The notes: generated by a model from the letters alone, not told the origin. A stretch of DNA of 64,000 nt from Paractinoplanes atraurantiacus (GCF_900215205.1 NZ_OBDY01000015.1:139570-203569), one strand, 5' to 3'. Counted from the stretch's first letter, positions 16,574-26,766 are shown. A program made the numbers and translations.

Positions 16574-17835
16574 CGTCGTTCGTCTTGGCGGGCTTCGGTT
16601 TCCGGGCCGCGGCTTATCTCCGCCTCGCACAGTCGCTACCCGGCCTCGAGTGCGTCGGCGCGGTGCTGCGCGCGCCACGCCCGCTGCCGGTGCCGGCCTT
16701 CACCTCGCTGGCCGAGTGCGTACGCCAGACCCGCCCCGACTTCCTGGTGACCGCGGTCCCGCCGGCCGCCAACCCCACCTACATCCTCGAGGCCGTCTCC
16801 CTGGGCCTCCCCGTCCTGGCCGAAACCCCACCGGCCGACCCCACACCCCGGCCCACCGCACCGCCTTCCCCCGGCGCGCCCCTTTCGGCCACCGTGCCGC
16901 CCTACGCCACCGCGCCGCACTTCCCTGGCGCGCCGCCGCAGCCAGCGCCTCACGTCCCCGGCGCGCCAGACCTCCTTGGTGCGCCACGCTTCCCTGGCCC
17001 GCAGCCCGCAGCGCCGCCCTCGGCCGCCTTTGCCGGGCACCTATCGGGCATTTCCGATACTTCGTTCTTATCGGGGCTGCGTGAACTGTGGAGTGCGGTT
17101 GGTGAGTCAGGGCTTGTGCAGGTCGCCGAGCAATATCTGCTCATGCCGTCGCATGCGGCTCGGCTCGCCGCCGTGCGGTCGGGCATCATCGGGGCCGCCA
17201 CTCAAGTGCACGTCTCGTCCACGCAGCAGCACCACGCGGTCTCCCTCATCCGCGGGATGCTCGGTGTCGGGCACGCGCCGGCCGCCGTGCGGGCCGTGCG
17301 GACCACGGCGCCGCTGCTCGCGCCGCTCGACCGTTCCGGGTGGACCGACGATCCGCAGCCGAAGCCGGCCACCACGACCATTGCCACGATTGACTTCCGG
17401 GACGGGCGGTCCGCCGTCTACGACTTCACCACCGGGCAGACCCGCAACCTGCTGCGCCACCGCCGGCTGCTGGTCCGCGGCACCCACGGCGAGCTCCAGG
17501 ACGACGACATCGTGCACATGCCGGCGCCGCGCACTGTCGCCCGCACCCCGCTGATCCGCCGCCAGTCCGGGCACGACCTCGACCTCAACGGCTTCGACAC
17601 CGAGACCATCCTCTGCGGCGACCGGGTCCTCTATCGCAACCCCTATCCCGGCCACCGCTTCAACGACGACGAGATCGCCACCGCGACACTCCTGGACGCG
17701 ATGGCCGCCTGGGTCCGTGGCGCGGCCCCACCTCCGTACCCCTTGATTGAGGGTCTGCAAGATCAGGCACTGGCCCTGGCCATCGAGGAGGCCGCCGACA
17801 GCGGCCGCGAGGTGGTCACCGCCGCTCTCACATGA
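16570..17835 (+). CDS. Gfo/Idh/MocA-like oxidoreductase with Pro/Ala-rich insertion
   Basis: 421 residues. The N-terminal Rossmann half (VLAGFGFRAAAYLRLA, then DFLVTAVPPAANPTYILEA and LPVLAETP) and the C-terminal sandwich half fit the Gfo/Idh/MocA NAD(P)-dependent sugar dehydrogenase family. Between them, residues ~85-155 are a low-complexity stretch of FPGAP-like repeats that interrupts the usual catalytic-Lys region; the expected EKP-type motif reads ETP. Catalysis is therefore doubtful. Translationally coupled to the LacI gene. Its end overlaps the leftward lipoprotein end by eight bases. Confidence 0.7.
   Translation: MTSFVLAGFGFRAAAYLRLAQSLPGLECVGAVLRAPRPLPVPAFTSLAECVRQTRPDFLVTAVPPAANPTYILEAVSLGLPVLAETPPADPTPRPTAPPSPGAPLSATVPPYATAPHFPGAPPQPAPHVPGAPDLLGAPRFPGPQPAAPPSAAFAGHLSGISDTSFLSGLRELWSAVGESGLVQVAEQYLLMPSHAARLAAVRSGIIGAATQVHVSSTQQHHAVSLIRGMLGVGHAPAAVRAVRTTAPLLAPLDRSGWTDDPQPKPATTTIATIDFRDGRSAVYDFTTGQTRNLLRHRRLLVRGTHGELQDDDIVHMPAPRTVARTPLIRRQSGHDLDLNGFDTETILCGDRVLYRNPYPGHRFNDDEIATATLLDAMAAWVRGAAPPPYPLIEGLQDQALALAIEEAADSGREVVTAALT
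16840..17030 (+). repeat. Degenerate repeat encoding FPGAP-type units
   Basis: Imperfect tandem units coding Pro-Gly-Ala-Pro motifs with spacers, inside the Gfo/Idh-like gene. Units vary in length, so the array has drifted. Confidence 0.6.
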
Positions 17836-18487
17836 TGCCGGCCGCCGCGGGCTGGAAGACCGCCTCCTCGGTCGCCGCCGGTGGCTCGACGGCCACCGGC
17901 GTGCCGAAGTCGGAGTAGGTCATCTCCATGAAGTCGCCGTACATCACGCGCGTGAACCGGCCCGCGGCGTCCAGGCTCACCGTGAGGTCGTCGTCCGGAA
18001 GCTTTCCTTCGTACGTCCGGTCGCCGGTCCTGGTGATCCCGGTGGCGACCTCGGCCGCGTTGCGCAGCCCGCTCCACGGGAAGCCCGTCTTGAACGAGGT
18101 CGTGTCGAGGTAGTTCAGGGGCATTTTCAGCCACTTGTCGAGCTGGTCCGCGGGAACCAGTCCGAGGTCGTCCGCCTTGGTCACTTTGACCCAGACGTCG
18201 TTGCCGATCCGGCGCAGCACCCAGCGGTCGCCCGTCGCCTCCCACGTCGTCCCGGCCGCGTCGACGACGGCGGTGTACCGGACCTCGTACCCCTCGGAGT
18301 TGAACCGGTAGCCGACCCGGGCCGACTGCGTGCCCAGCTTCCCCAGCCCGACGGCCAGCGCCGCCTTCGGGTCGGCCGGCAACGAGACGCTGACCGCCAC
18401 TTCCGGCTGCTTGACGTCCTCCCGCGCCTCGCCGCAACCGGCCAGGCACACCGCGACGGTCAGCACCGCCCACCACCGCCGGCTCAT
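17828..18487 (-). CDS. Lipoprotein, paralog of the 7068 and 18484 genes
   Basis: 219 residues. Lipobox LAGCGE, then SVSLPADPKAAL, GKLGTQSARVGY and WVLRRIGNDVWVKV, clearly homologous to its two relatives. The ATG overlaps the stop of the upstream paralog by four bases (ATGA), so the two are co-translated as a tandem duplication. Function unknown, surface-anchored. Confidence 0.82.
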   Translation of the reverse strand: MSRRWWAVLTVAVCLAGCGEAREDVKQPEVAVSVSLPADPKAALAVGLGKLGTQSARVGYRFNSEGYEVRYTAVVDAAGTTWEATGDRWVLRRIGNDVWVKVTKADDLGLVPADQLDKWLKMPLNYLDTTSFKTGFPWSGLRNAAEVATGITRTGDRTYEGKLPDDDLTVSLDAAGRFTRVMYGDFMEMTYSDFGTPVAVEPPAATEEAVFQPAAAGIM

Positions 18488-19194
18488 CGCAGCCACACCG
18501 TTTCCAAGCTGACGAGGGGCCGGTCGATCACGTCGCCGGACGGGGGCGTCTCGAGCTTCACCGGCACGCCGTAGCCGGAGAACTCGAGCACGTAGAGGTT
18601 GTCGAACGACTCCCCGACGCCGCTGGTCACCCGCGTGAACCGGCCCGCGTGGTCGAGCTCGGCGGCGAAGTGCCCGTCCTTCGCCTTCGGCTTCCGGATC
18701 AAGGTTCCGCGGTACGAGCGTTCGGCGGCCCGGGTGATGCCGGAGCCCTGGTTCACGGTTCCCTGCGGGAGCTTCCAGGGGAAGCCGCTGCCCAGGGTGA
18801 TCGTGTCCTCCAGGTCGGCCGCGGTCTGCCGTACCCACTTGTTGAGGTCCTGCTCGTCGAAGTCCTCGTCCTTGGGCATCGTGGTCAGCTTGAGCCAGGC
18901 GTCGTCGCCGATGCGCCGGATGACGTAGCCCGGCCCGGTGAGCTCGTAGGTCCGGCCCGTCTCATCGGTGACGCCGGTGAGATCGCCGTCGCGCATCCAT
19001 TCGCCGGTTCCGATGCGGAACGTGACCCGGGCCGACTGTGTGCCCAGCTTTCCCGCCCCGACGGCCAGGGCCGCCTTCGGATCGGCCGGCAGCGAAACGC
19101 TGGGCGCGGCCTCCGGCTCCCGCCCGCCGTTCTCCGGCGCGGCGCACCCGGCCAGGCCGAGCACCACCGCCACACCAACCACCATGTATCGCAT
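18484..19194 (-). CDS. Lipoprotein, paralog of the 7068 and 17828 genes
   Basis: 236 residues. Lipobox LAGCAA, SVSLPADPKAAL, GKLGTQSARVTF and YVIRRIGDDAWLKL. The 60 or so bases upstream closely resemble those before the 7068 gene, including GTTCACTTCTCCGG and a GGAGG site, showing that a promoter-containing segment was duplicated. Most similar to the 7068 member, although the two are 11 kb apart. Confidence 0.82.
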   Translation of the reverse strand: MRYMVVGVAVVLGLAGCAAPENGGREPEAAPSVSLPADPKAALAVGAGKLGTQSARVTFRIGTGEWMRDGDLTGVTDETGRTYELTGPGYVIRRIGDDAWLKLTTMPKDEDFDEQDLNKWVRQTAADLEDTITLGSGFPWKLPQGTVNQGSGITRAAERSYRGTLIRKPKAKDGHFAAELDHAGRFTRVTSGVGESFDNLYVLEFSGYGVPVKLETPPSGDVIDRPLVSLETVWLR

Positions 19195-19292
19195 AGCCCC
19201 GTGAATCCTCCGCCTCGAACCGCGCCGGAGAAGTGAACCATGGTCGATGGGGTTCCGGTATCGCGGTCGGCGTCATCCCGGGCTGATACGCC

Positions 19293-19324
19293 GATGGCCG
19301 GCCCTCGCGTGAGGGCCGGCCATC
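19293..19324. terminator. Strong hairpin after cspA
   Basis: A perfect 14-bp stem (19293-19306 with 19311-19324) and GCGT loop, just past the cspA stop. No U-run. Confidence 0.88.
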
Positions 19325-19334
19325 GGGTGGGAAG

Positions 19335-19538
19335 TCAGAGCGGGCGGATGTTCTCCGCCTGGGGGCCCTTGGCGCCCTGCGCGATGTCGAACTCGACGCG
19401 CTGGTTCTCCTCGAGGCTGCGGAAGCCGGACGTCTGGATCGCCGAGAAGTGGGCGAAGACGTCGGCGCCGCCGCCGTCCTGGGTGATGAAGCCGAAGCCC
19501 TTGTCACCGTTGAACCACTTCACAGTGCCGGTAGCCAT
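19335..19538 (-). CDS. Cold shock protein (CspA family)
   Basis: 67 residues, complete. RNA-binding motifs RNP1 (KGFGFI) and RNP2 (VFAHF) are intact, with the start MATGTVKWFN. A single OB-fold nucleic acid chaperone. AGGGAGA lies upstream of the ATG, and the next gene upstream starts more than 130 bases away, leaving room for a 5' leader typical of the family. Confidence 0.96.
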   Translation of the reverse strand: MATGTVKWFNGDKGFGFITQDGGGADVFAHFSAIQTSGFRSLEENQRVEFDIAQGAKGPQAENIRPL

Positions 19539-19671
19539 GATCTTTTTTCTCCCTGCGGGCGTGGATGGCGCGGTATGTCACCGAATTGATCACGCTGGCG
19601 AAAGAATGGAAAGGAAACGCTCAGGGAAAATCAAGACCGCAACGCGGGCCACCGTAGCACAGAAAGCCATT

Positions 19672-19857
19672 TTAATCGGCCGGGCGACGCTCCGCGGCGG
19701 CCACCAACTCGGCCAAGTCGATGTGCAGGGTGGCCAGCAGGCCGCCGTGACGGGTGGAGTCGACCTCGTCCGGCAGCTGCTCCTCAACGAACTCGGCCCG
19801 CTTGGATTGGCCACGCCGTCGCAGCTCATCAACGATGAGCTGCCGTGCAACGATCAT
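19672..19857 (-). CDS. Small conserved-looking protein
   Basis: 61 residues, mostly helical and charged (LIVDELRRRGQSKRAEFVEEQLP then LLATLHIDLAEL). A GAGGAAG ribosome site five bases before ATG supports translation. It lies between cspA and the hyp genes in the same direction. I do not recognise a named family; the mix of acidic and basic residues suggests a soluble helical protein. Confidence 0.6.
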   Translation of the reverse strand: MIVARQLIVDELRRRGQSKRAEFVEEQLPDEVDSTRHGGLLATLHIDLAELVAAAERRPAD

Positions 19858-19896
19858 TTCTTCCTCGATTTCCGGAGTGTTCCGGCAGGGCGGTTC

Positions 19897-19938
19897 CCGT
19901 CTGCGGCGACCGCTGCATCAGTCGGCCGCCGCAGACGG
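19897..19938 (-). terminator. Hairpin after hypB
   Basis: Perfect 12-bp stem (19897-19908 with 19927-19938) and an 18-base loop, about 65 bases past the hypB stop. Probably ends the hypA-hypB transcript. Confidence 0.65.
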
Positions 19939-20003
19939 AAGAAATGAGAGCCGACCGTAGCACGAATCGGCAACGCGAAACGATTTCAGGAGCGCCGAAA
20001 TCA

Positions 20004-20675
20004 TCAGGCGGCGAAAATATCGGCCAGCCAGTCACGCCAGGCCGCGAAACCCGCCCCGGTGGTGGCCGAGAGATCGATGACCGCCGCTGCCGCGTTCACC
20101 GCGGCGATGTGCCGGCGGCAGGCGGCCGGGTCGAAGGCGACGTAGGGCGCCAGGTCGATTTTGCTGATCACCACCAGGTCGGCCGCGGCGAACATGTGCG
20201 GGTACTTCAGCGGCTTGTCGTCCCCCTCGGTCACCGAGGCGATCACCACGCGGGCCGCCTCGCCCAGGTCGAACAAGGCCGGGCAGACCAGGTTGCCGAC
20301 GTTCTCGATGAACAGCAGCGAGCCGGCCGGCGGGTCGAGCTCGTCGAGGGCGCGGGCCACCATCGTGGCGTCGAGGTGGCAGCCGGCGCCGGTGTTGACC
20401 TGCACCACGGCGCCGCCGGCGCGGCGGATGCGGTCGGCGTCGAGCGGCGTCGCCTGATCGCCCTCGATCACCGCGATCGCGCCACGCTCGCCGATCGTGC
20501 GTTCGAGCAGGGTGGTCTTGCCGGCGCCGGGCGCGCCCATCAGGTTCACCGCGACGATCCCGGACGAGGCGAGCCGGCGCCGGTTGGCCGCGGCCAGGGA
20601 GTCGTTCTTGGCCAGCACCCGCTCTTCCAGAGTGACGACTTCCCGCGATGAGGAGCACCCACAGGTCGCGCACAC
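20004..20675 (-). CDS. hypB: Hydrogenase nickel incorporation GTPase HypB
   Basis: 223 residues. The N-terminal CATCGC metal-binding motif, P-loop MGAPGAGKTT, Ni/Zn site residues in NTGAGCHLD, and GTPase motifs VISKIDL are all visible. HypB with HypA loads nickel into the hydrogenase large subunit after the iron centre is built. Start is a GTG three bases past the hypA stop. No His-rich nickel-storage stretch is present. Confidence 0.94.
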   Translation of the reverse strand: MCATCGCSSSREVVTLEERVLAKNDSLAAANRRRLASSGIVAVNLMGAPGAGKTTLLERTIGERGAIAVIEGDQATPLDADRIRRAGGAVVQVNTGAGCHLDATMVARALDELDPPAGSLLFIENVGNLVCPALFDLGEAARVVIASVTEGDDKPLKYPHMFAAADLVVISKIDLAPYVAFDPAACRRHIAAVNAAAAVIDLSATTGAGFAAWRDWLADIFAA

Positions 20676-20678
20676 GGC

Positions 20679-21008
20679 TCAGCCCACCTCCATCGACACG
20701 ATCGTCAGCTCATTGCCGGCGACGACCCGGACGTCGGCGCTGCCGCAGGGGCACAGCAGCAGGTAGTCCGCCAGCTCGGTGTCGGCGCCGCAGTCGCGGC
20801 AGTGCACGGCGCCGGCGCGGTGCTCGATGTCGAGCCGCGCCCCCTCGGCCGCGGTGCCCTCAGCGGCCACGTCGAAGCAGAACAGCATGGCGTCCGGCAG
20901 CACCGCGGTGAGCGCTCCGATCAGGACGCGGACGCTGAGGACCCGCCGGTCGCCGGCCCGTTCGCAGCAGACGTCGACAATACTCTGAGTGATCGACAAC
21001 TCGTGCAC
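20679..21008 (-). CDS. hypA: Hydrogenase nickel chaperone HypA
   Basis: 109 residues from GTG at 21008, chosen because it places His at position 2 (MHELSITQSIV), the nickel ligand of the family. A longer frame to 21020 would bury that His. The zinc ribbon has CRDC and a later CPCGS. Hands nickel to HypB and the large subunit. Divergent from the hydrogenase structural genes. Confidence 0.93.
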   Translation of the reverse strand: MHELSITQSIVDVCCERAGDRRVLSVRVLIGALTAVLPDAMLFCFDVAAEGTAAEGARLDIEHRAGAVHCRDCGADTELADYLLLCPCGSADVRVVAGNELTIVSMEVG

Positions 21009-21057
21009 CCGCGCCCCCACAACGCCATGATCAGCACAGATGTCAGCCGTTCGTTCG

Positions 21058-21088
21058 TTGACATGGTTACACAGTGCTCCACTAAGGT
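21058..21088 (+). promoter_or_regulatory. Candidate promoter of the hydrogenase operon
   Basis: TTGACA at 21058-21063 and TAAGGT (TAnnnT) at 21083-21088 with a 19-base spacer, about 50 bases upstream of hhyS. A CRP/FNR-like TGTTAGGCGCGTCACA (21088-21103), one mismatch from TGTGA-N6-TCACA, lies directly downstream. Confidence 0.4.
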
Positions 21089-21140
21089 GTTAGGCGCGTC
21101 ACAGACGGGATCAGTGTCGACCCGGAGGGGCGGTCCTGCC

Positions 21141-22153
<1,013 letters not shown>

Positions 22154-22157
<4 letters not shown>

Positions 22158-23917
22158 CCACCCAGAAATCCGAGCTCGTGGACATGGCGTGGGATCCGAT
22201 CACGCGCATCGTCGGCAGCCTCGGCATCTACACCAAGATCGACTTCAAGCAGCGGATCGTGGCCGAGTGCAAGAGCACCAGCTCGATCTTCCGCGGCTAC
22301 TCGATCTTCATGAAGGGCAAGGACCCGCGCGACTCCCACTTCATCACCAGCCGCATCTGCGGCATCTGCGGCGACAACCACGCCACCTGCTCCTGTTACG
22401 CGCAGAACATGGCGTACGGGGTGAAGCCGCCGGCCCTGGGCGAGTGGATCGTCAACCTGGGCGAGGCCGCCGAGTACATGTTCGACCACAACATCTTCCA
22501 GGAGAACCTGGTCGGGGTGGACTACTGCGAGCGGATGGTCGCCGAGACCAACCCGGGTGTCCTGGAGCGGGCCAACACCACCGAGGCGCCGCACGCGGGC
22601 GACCACGGCTACCGCACCATCGGCGACATCATGCGCTCGCTCAACCCGTTCAGCGGCGAGTTCTACCGCGAGGCGCTGCAGGTCAGCCGGATGACCCGGG
22701 AGATGTTCTGCCTGATGGAGGGCCGCCACGTGCACCCCTCCACGCTCTATCCCGGCGGCGTCGGCACGGTCGCCACGATCCAGCTGATGACCGACTATCT
22801 GAGCCGGCTCATGCGCTACGTCGAGTTCATGAAAAAGGTCGTCCCCATGCACGACGACCTGTTCGACTTCTTCTACGAGGCGCTGCCCGGATACGAGCGG
22901 GTGGGCGACCGGCGGGTGCTGCTCGGCTGCTGGGGGTCCTTCCAGGACCCGGAGCACTGCAACTTCAACTACGCCGACATGACGAGCTGGGGCCAGAAGA
23001 TGTATGTCACCCCGGGCGTCGTGGTCGACGGCAAATTGCTGACGACCGATCTCGTACGGATCAATCTCGGTATCCGGATCCTGCTCGGCTCCTCGTACTA
23101 CGACGACTGGGCCGGCCAGGAGATCTTCGTGAACCGGGACCCGCTGGGCAACCCGGTCGACCACCGCCACCCGTGGAACCAGCACACCCATCCCCATCCG
23201 CAGAAACGCGATCTGGACGGCAAATACAGCTGGGTCATGTCGCCGCGCTGGTACGACGGCCACGACTACCTGGCCCTGGACACCGGCGGCGGCCCGCTGG
23301 CCCGGCTGTGGACGACCGCCCTGGCCGGCATGGTCGACATCGGCTACGTCCAGGCCACCGGCACCAGCGTAAAGATCAACCTGCCCAAGACGGCGCTCAA
23401 GCCGCCGGTGGAGCTGGAGTGGACGATCCCGCGCTGGAGCAACACGATCGAGCGCAACCGCGCCCGCACGTACTTCCAGGCGTACGCCGCGGCCTGTGCC
23501 CTGCATTTCGCCGAAAAGGCGCTGGCCGAGATCCGGGCCGGGCGCACCAAGACGTGGGAGCGCTTCGAGGTGCCCACCGACGGCATCGGGTGCGGCTTCA
23601 CCGAGGCCGTGCGCGGGGTCCTGTCGCACCACATGGTCATCCGCGACGGCAAGATCGCCAACTACCACCCATACCCGCCGACACCGTGGAACGCCAGCCC
23701 GCGCGACAGCTACGGCACGCCGGGGCCGTACGAGGACGCGGTCGAGGGCCAGCCCATCTTCGAGGAGAACGACCGGGACAACTTCAAAGGCATCGACATC
23801 ATGCGTACGGTCCGCAGCTTCGACCCGTGCCTGCCGTGCGGCGTGCACATGTATCTGGGCGGCGGCAAGGAGCTGGAGTTGCTGCACTCACCGGCCCAGT
23901 CGGCGGGTGCGGCGTGA
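22154..23917 (+). CDS. hhyL: Group 1h [NiFe] hydrogenase large subunit
   Basis: 587 residues. Nickel ligands are in RICGICG (Cys69 and Cys72) and DPCLPCGVH (Cys559 and Cys562). The 22 residues after His565 are the tail normally removed by the maturation protease, encoded at 26882. This enzyme type oxidises atmospheric H2 during starvation. It is the only complete large subunit in the window. Coupled to hhyS by ATGA and to the NifU-like gene by GTGA. Confidence 0.96.
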
Positions 23918-24384
23918 GCGGGGACGACTGGCGGGCGGCCGGCGGCCGGATCGACGCGCTGATCGCCGCGGGCGACGCGCCCGCCCGGGAACGCGCCGAG
24001 GACCTCGTCCGGCTCGTGGCCGATCTCTACGGCGCCGGGTTGCAGCGGTTGCTGGAGCTGGCGCACGCCCACGGCGCGCTGAGCGACGACCTGCTCGACG
24101 CGATCGCCGGCGACGACCTGGTGGCGTCCCTGTTGCTGGTGCACGGCCTCCATCCGTACGACGTGACCACCCGGGTCGAACGGGCCCTGGCCGCCTTCGG
24201 CCACCTCGAGATCCTCTCGCTGGGCACGGTGGTACGGGTCCGCGTGCTCGCGAGTCAGGACCCCGCGGCCGTCCGGGAGGCCATCGAGGCGGCGGCGCCC
24301 GAGGTCGAGCAGATCCACGTCGAACATTCGCAGCCGGTGATCCCGGTGTCGGCGCTGTACGCCCGGGTGGCGGAGCGGCGATGA
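23914..24384 (+). CDS. NifU-like hydrogenase accessory protein lacking the CxxC
   Basis: 156 residues. The C-terminal ~80 residues follow the NifU C-domain pattern (helix, then strand TVVRVRVLAS, helix AVREAIEAAAPEVEQIHV), but the usual CxxC that holds the Fe-S cluster is absent: the segment reads ASQDPAAV. An N-terminal helical region of ~80 residues precedes it. A copy with one Cys remaining is at 34610. It probably acts in cluster delivery or subunit assembly without binding a cluster itself. Overlaps on both sides. Confidence 0.7.
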   Translation: MSGDDWRAAGGRIDALIAAGDAPARERAEDLVRLVADLYGAGLQRLLELAHAHGALSDDLLDAIAGDDLVASLLLVHGLHPYDVTTRVERALAAFGHLEILSLGTVVRVRVLASQDPAAVREAIEAAAPEVEQIHVEHSQPVIPVSALYARVAERR

Positions 24385-24944
24385 CCGGGCCGCCGCTGGC
24401 CGCGCTGCGGCGGATCGTCCGGCAACGGCCCGCGGCGGCCGGCGAGCGGTGCGAGATGTGCGCCGAGCCGATCGGCGCCGGCCACGGGCACCTGGTCGAC
24501 CGGGAGACCCGCCGGCTGATCTGCGGCTGCCGGCCCTGCTACCTGCTGTTCACCGATCCGGCCGCGCGGCAGCGCTACCGCTCGGTGCCGAGCCGCTACC
24601 TGTCCTTCGCCGGTCCTCTGGAGCTGGACATCCCGGTCGGCCTGGCCTTCCTGTTCCACAACTCGGCCCTGGGCCGGGTGGTCGCCCTCTACCCCGGGCC
24701 GGCCGGGGCCACCGAGTCGGAGCTGCCGCTGAGCTTCCACGATCCGCGGCTCGACCTGCTGGTTCCGGACGTCGAGGCCCTTCTGCTGTACGGGGACACG
24801 TGCCACCTGGTGCCGATCGACGCCTGCTACGGCCTGGCCGGGCGGCTGCGCGACTGCTGGCGGGGCTTCGACGGCGGAGCGGAAGCGCGGGCCGTGCTCG
24901 GCGAGTTCTTCGCCGGCGTACGCGAGCGGAGCCGGCCGGCGTGA
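24381..24944 (+). CDS. DUF5947-type hydrogenase-associated zinc protein
   Basis: 187 residues. CEMC near residue 25 and CGCRPC near 52 form a likely zinc site, followed by a beta-rich domain (RYLSFAGPLELDIPVGLAFLF, then DVEALLLY and VPIDACYGLAGRLR). The family is known only from group 1h hydrogenase loci; the role is probably in maturation or electron transfer. A second copy lies at 34059. ATGA and GTGA overlaps couple it to both neighbours. Family name from memory. Confidence 0.75.
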   Translation: MTGPPLAALRRIVRQRPAAAGERCEMCAEPIGAGHGHLVDRETRRLICGCRPCYLLFTDPAARQRYRSVPSRYLSFAGPLELDIPVGLAFLFHNSALGRVVALYPGPAGATESELPLSFHDPRLDLLVPDVEALLLYGDTCHLVPIDACYGLAGRLRDCWRGFDGGAEARAVLGEFFAGVRERSRPA

Positions 24945-25585
24945 GCGGGGGATACGACTTCAGTGTGCTCGACGTGACCGCCGAGCCGTGGGCGGTCGCC
25001 CCGCAGCTGACGGCCCGGCTGCGGATCGCGCAGACGACCGGCGAGCGGGTCCACGCGCTGGCGCTGCACTGCCAGGTCCGCATCGAGCCACACCTGCGCA
25101 CGTACACCAGCGACGAGGAGGACGGGCTGCTCGGGCTGTTCGGCGAGCGCGCCCGGTGGGGGCAGACGCTGCGGCCGTTCGTGTGGATGCAGTGCGACAC
25201 GACCGTGCAGGGCTTCACCGGGCAGACCGAAACCGACCTGGCGCTGCCGTGCACGTACGACCTGGAGGTCATCGGAACCCGCTACCTGCACTCGCTGGAG
25301 GCCGGCGAGGTGCCGCTGAGCCTGCTCTTCTCGGGCACGGTGTTCCTGCGCGGCGGCAGCGGCTTCGAGGTGACCCGGGTGCCGTGGGACTGCGAGGCCC
25401 GCTACCGGCTGCCGGTCGCGGTGTGGCGGCAGATGATCGAGTCGTACTTCCCGGGCACCGGCTGGCTGCGCCTGGAGTCGGGCCTGATCGAGGAACTGGC
25501 CCGGTTCCGCTCCGCGCGGGGTCTGACCAGCTGGGACGAGACGGTGCGGGCGTTGCTGGCCGCTTCGGGACGGGCCACGTCATGA
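24941..25585 (+). CDS. DUF6084-type hydrogenase-associated protein
   Basis: 214 residues from GTG at 24941. Mostly beta (YDFSVLDVTAEPWAVAPQL, LTARLRIAQTTGERVHALAL, CQVRIEPH), with a late PVAVWRQMIESYFPGTGWLRL. Known from actinobacterial hydrogenase clusters with DUF5947; biochemical role unknown. Translationally coupled on both sides. Unlike its two upstream neighbours it is not duplicated in the 34-36 kb module. Confidence 0.72.
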   Translation: MSGGYDFSVLDVTAEPWAVAPQLTARLRIAQTTGERVHALALHCQVRIEPHLRTYTSDEEDGLLGLFGERARWGQTLRPFVWMQCDTTVQGFTGQTETDLALPCTYDLEVIGTRYLHSLEAGEVPLSLLFSGTVFLRGGSGFEVTRVPWDCEARYRLPVAVWRQMIESYFPGTGWLRLESGLIEELARFRSARGLTSWDETVRALLAASGRATS

Positions 25586-26766
25586 GCATCGACGCGGTGC
25601 GGGCGGTGGCGGACGCGGTGCTCTACGAGGGATACCTGCTCTATCCATACAGGGCCGGCGCCACCAAGAACCGGTCGCGCTGGCAGTTCGGCGTGCTCGG
25701 CCCGCCGCGGGCGGCGGCCGGAGCCTTCGCCGAGGAGCCCACGATGTCGGCCCAGTGCCTGCTGAGCCCGTCGACGACCGGCGTCCGGGTTTACCTGCGC
25801 TTCCTCCAGCTTCAGGGCGACGCGGCAGTCGCGCACGAGATCGAGCTGCCCACCGTCGAGCTGCCCACCGTCGAGCTGCCGGCCGTGGTGACGCTGCCGG
25901 CGCGGGTTCCCGGCGGGCGCCTCCGTGCTGCCGAACAAGCCGGAAATGCCGGGCAGGCCGGGGCCGCAGGCCGACGGTGGCCGCTGACGGCCGGCGTCCG
26001 GATCAGCGGCGAGCGGCTCGGCGGCTGGATACGGCTGACCGTCGAGGTGACCAATGAGTGCCCGGACGAGGTCGCCGACAAGGACGCCGCGATGCGCCGC
26101 TCGCTGCTCGCGGCCCACCTCGTTCTCGTGGCCGAGGGCGGCCGCTTCGTCTCGGCCCAGGATCCGCCGACCGGGGCGCCGGAGTGCCGGCAGCATCGGT
26201 GCTGGCCGGTGCTGGCCGGCGACGGCGACGTCATGCTGGCCGCGCCGATCATCCTGTACGACCATCCGCGGATCGCCGAGGAAAGCCCGGGCGACCTGTT
26301 CGACTCCACCGAGATCGACGAGATCCTCACCTTGCGCGTGATGACCATGACCGACGCCGAGAAGGCCGAGGCCCGAGCCACCGACCCCCGCGCGGCCGAG
26401 ATCGTCGACCGATGCGACGCCCTCACCCCGGCCGACCTGGAGCGGCTGCACGGCGTGCTGCGCCCCGCCGATCCCGAGCGGCGGCCCGGCTTGCCGCGCC
26501 CGGCCGGCCGTGAGCCGGGCGCGCCCGGACCAGCCCACCCCGCCGGGCCCGAGCCGGGTGACCTGGTGCGGGTGCGGCCGCGCAGGCGGGCCGATGCGCA
26601 GGACATGTTCTTCGCGGGCCGGGTGGGTCGGATCGCCGCGGTCCTCGACGACGTCGACGGCAGCACCCACGTCGCCCTGACCCTGCTCGACGATCCCGCC
26701 GCCGACCTGCACGAGTGGTACGGCCGTTACCTCTACTTCAGTCCCGACGAATTGGAGCCGTTGTGA
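25582..26766 (+). CDS. Hydrogenase-cluster protein of unknown function
   Basis: 394 residues. The N-terminus has YPYRAGATKNRSRWQFGVL, a signature seen in proteins of group 1h hydrogenase loci. An exact five-residue repeat (ELPTV, ELPTV, then ELPAV) occurs near residue 90. The C-terminal ~60 residues form a small barrel (GDLVRVRPRR then MFFAGRVGRIAAV) ending in WYGRYLYFSPDELEPL. Coupled to DUF6084 by ATGA and to the next tiny membrane gene by GTGA. Possibly a large assembly factor; this is inference. Confidence 0.65.
   Translation: MSIDAVRAVADAVLYEGYLLYPYRAGATKNRSRWQFGVLGPPRAAAGAFAEEPTMSAQCLLSPSTTGVRVYLRFLQLQGDAAVAHEIELPTVELPTVELPAVVTLPARVPGGRLRAAEQAGNAGQAGAAGRRWPLTAGVRISGERLGGWIRLTVEVTNECPDEVADKDAAMRRSLLAAHLVLVAEGGRFVSAQDPPTGAPECRQHRCWPVLAGDGDVMLAAPIILYDHPRIAEESPGDLFDSTEIDEILTLRVMTMTDAEKAEARATDPRAAEIVDRCDALTPADLERLHGVLRPADPERRPGLPRPAGREPGAPGPAHPAGPEPGDLVRVRPRRRADAQDMFFAGRVGRIAAVLDDVDGSTHVALTLLDDPAADLHEWYGRYLYFSPDELEPL
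25848..25877 (+). repeat. 15-bp in-frame tandem repeat
   Basis: GAGCTGCCCACCGTC occurs twice in a row, followed by a partial third unit; encodes ELPTV repeats in the 25582 gene. Confidence 0.85.

Noticed and set aside
21088..21103. CRP/FNR site as the proven regulator of the hydrogenase
   Set aside because: One mismatch in a short motif downstream of a guessed -10; kept only as a remark on the promoter entry.
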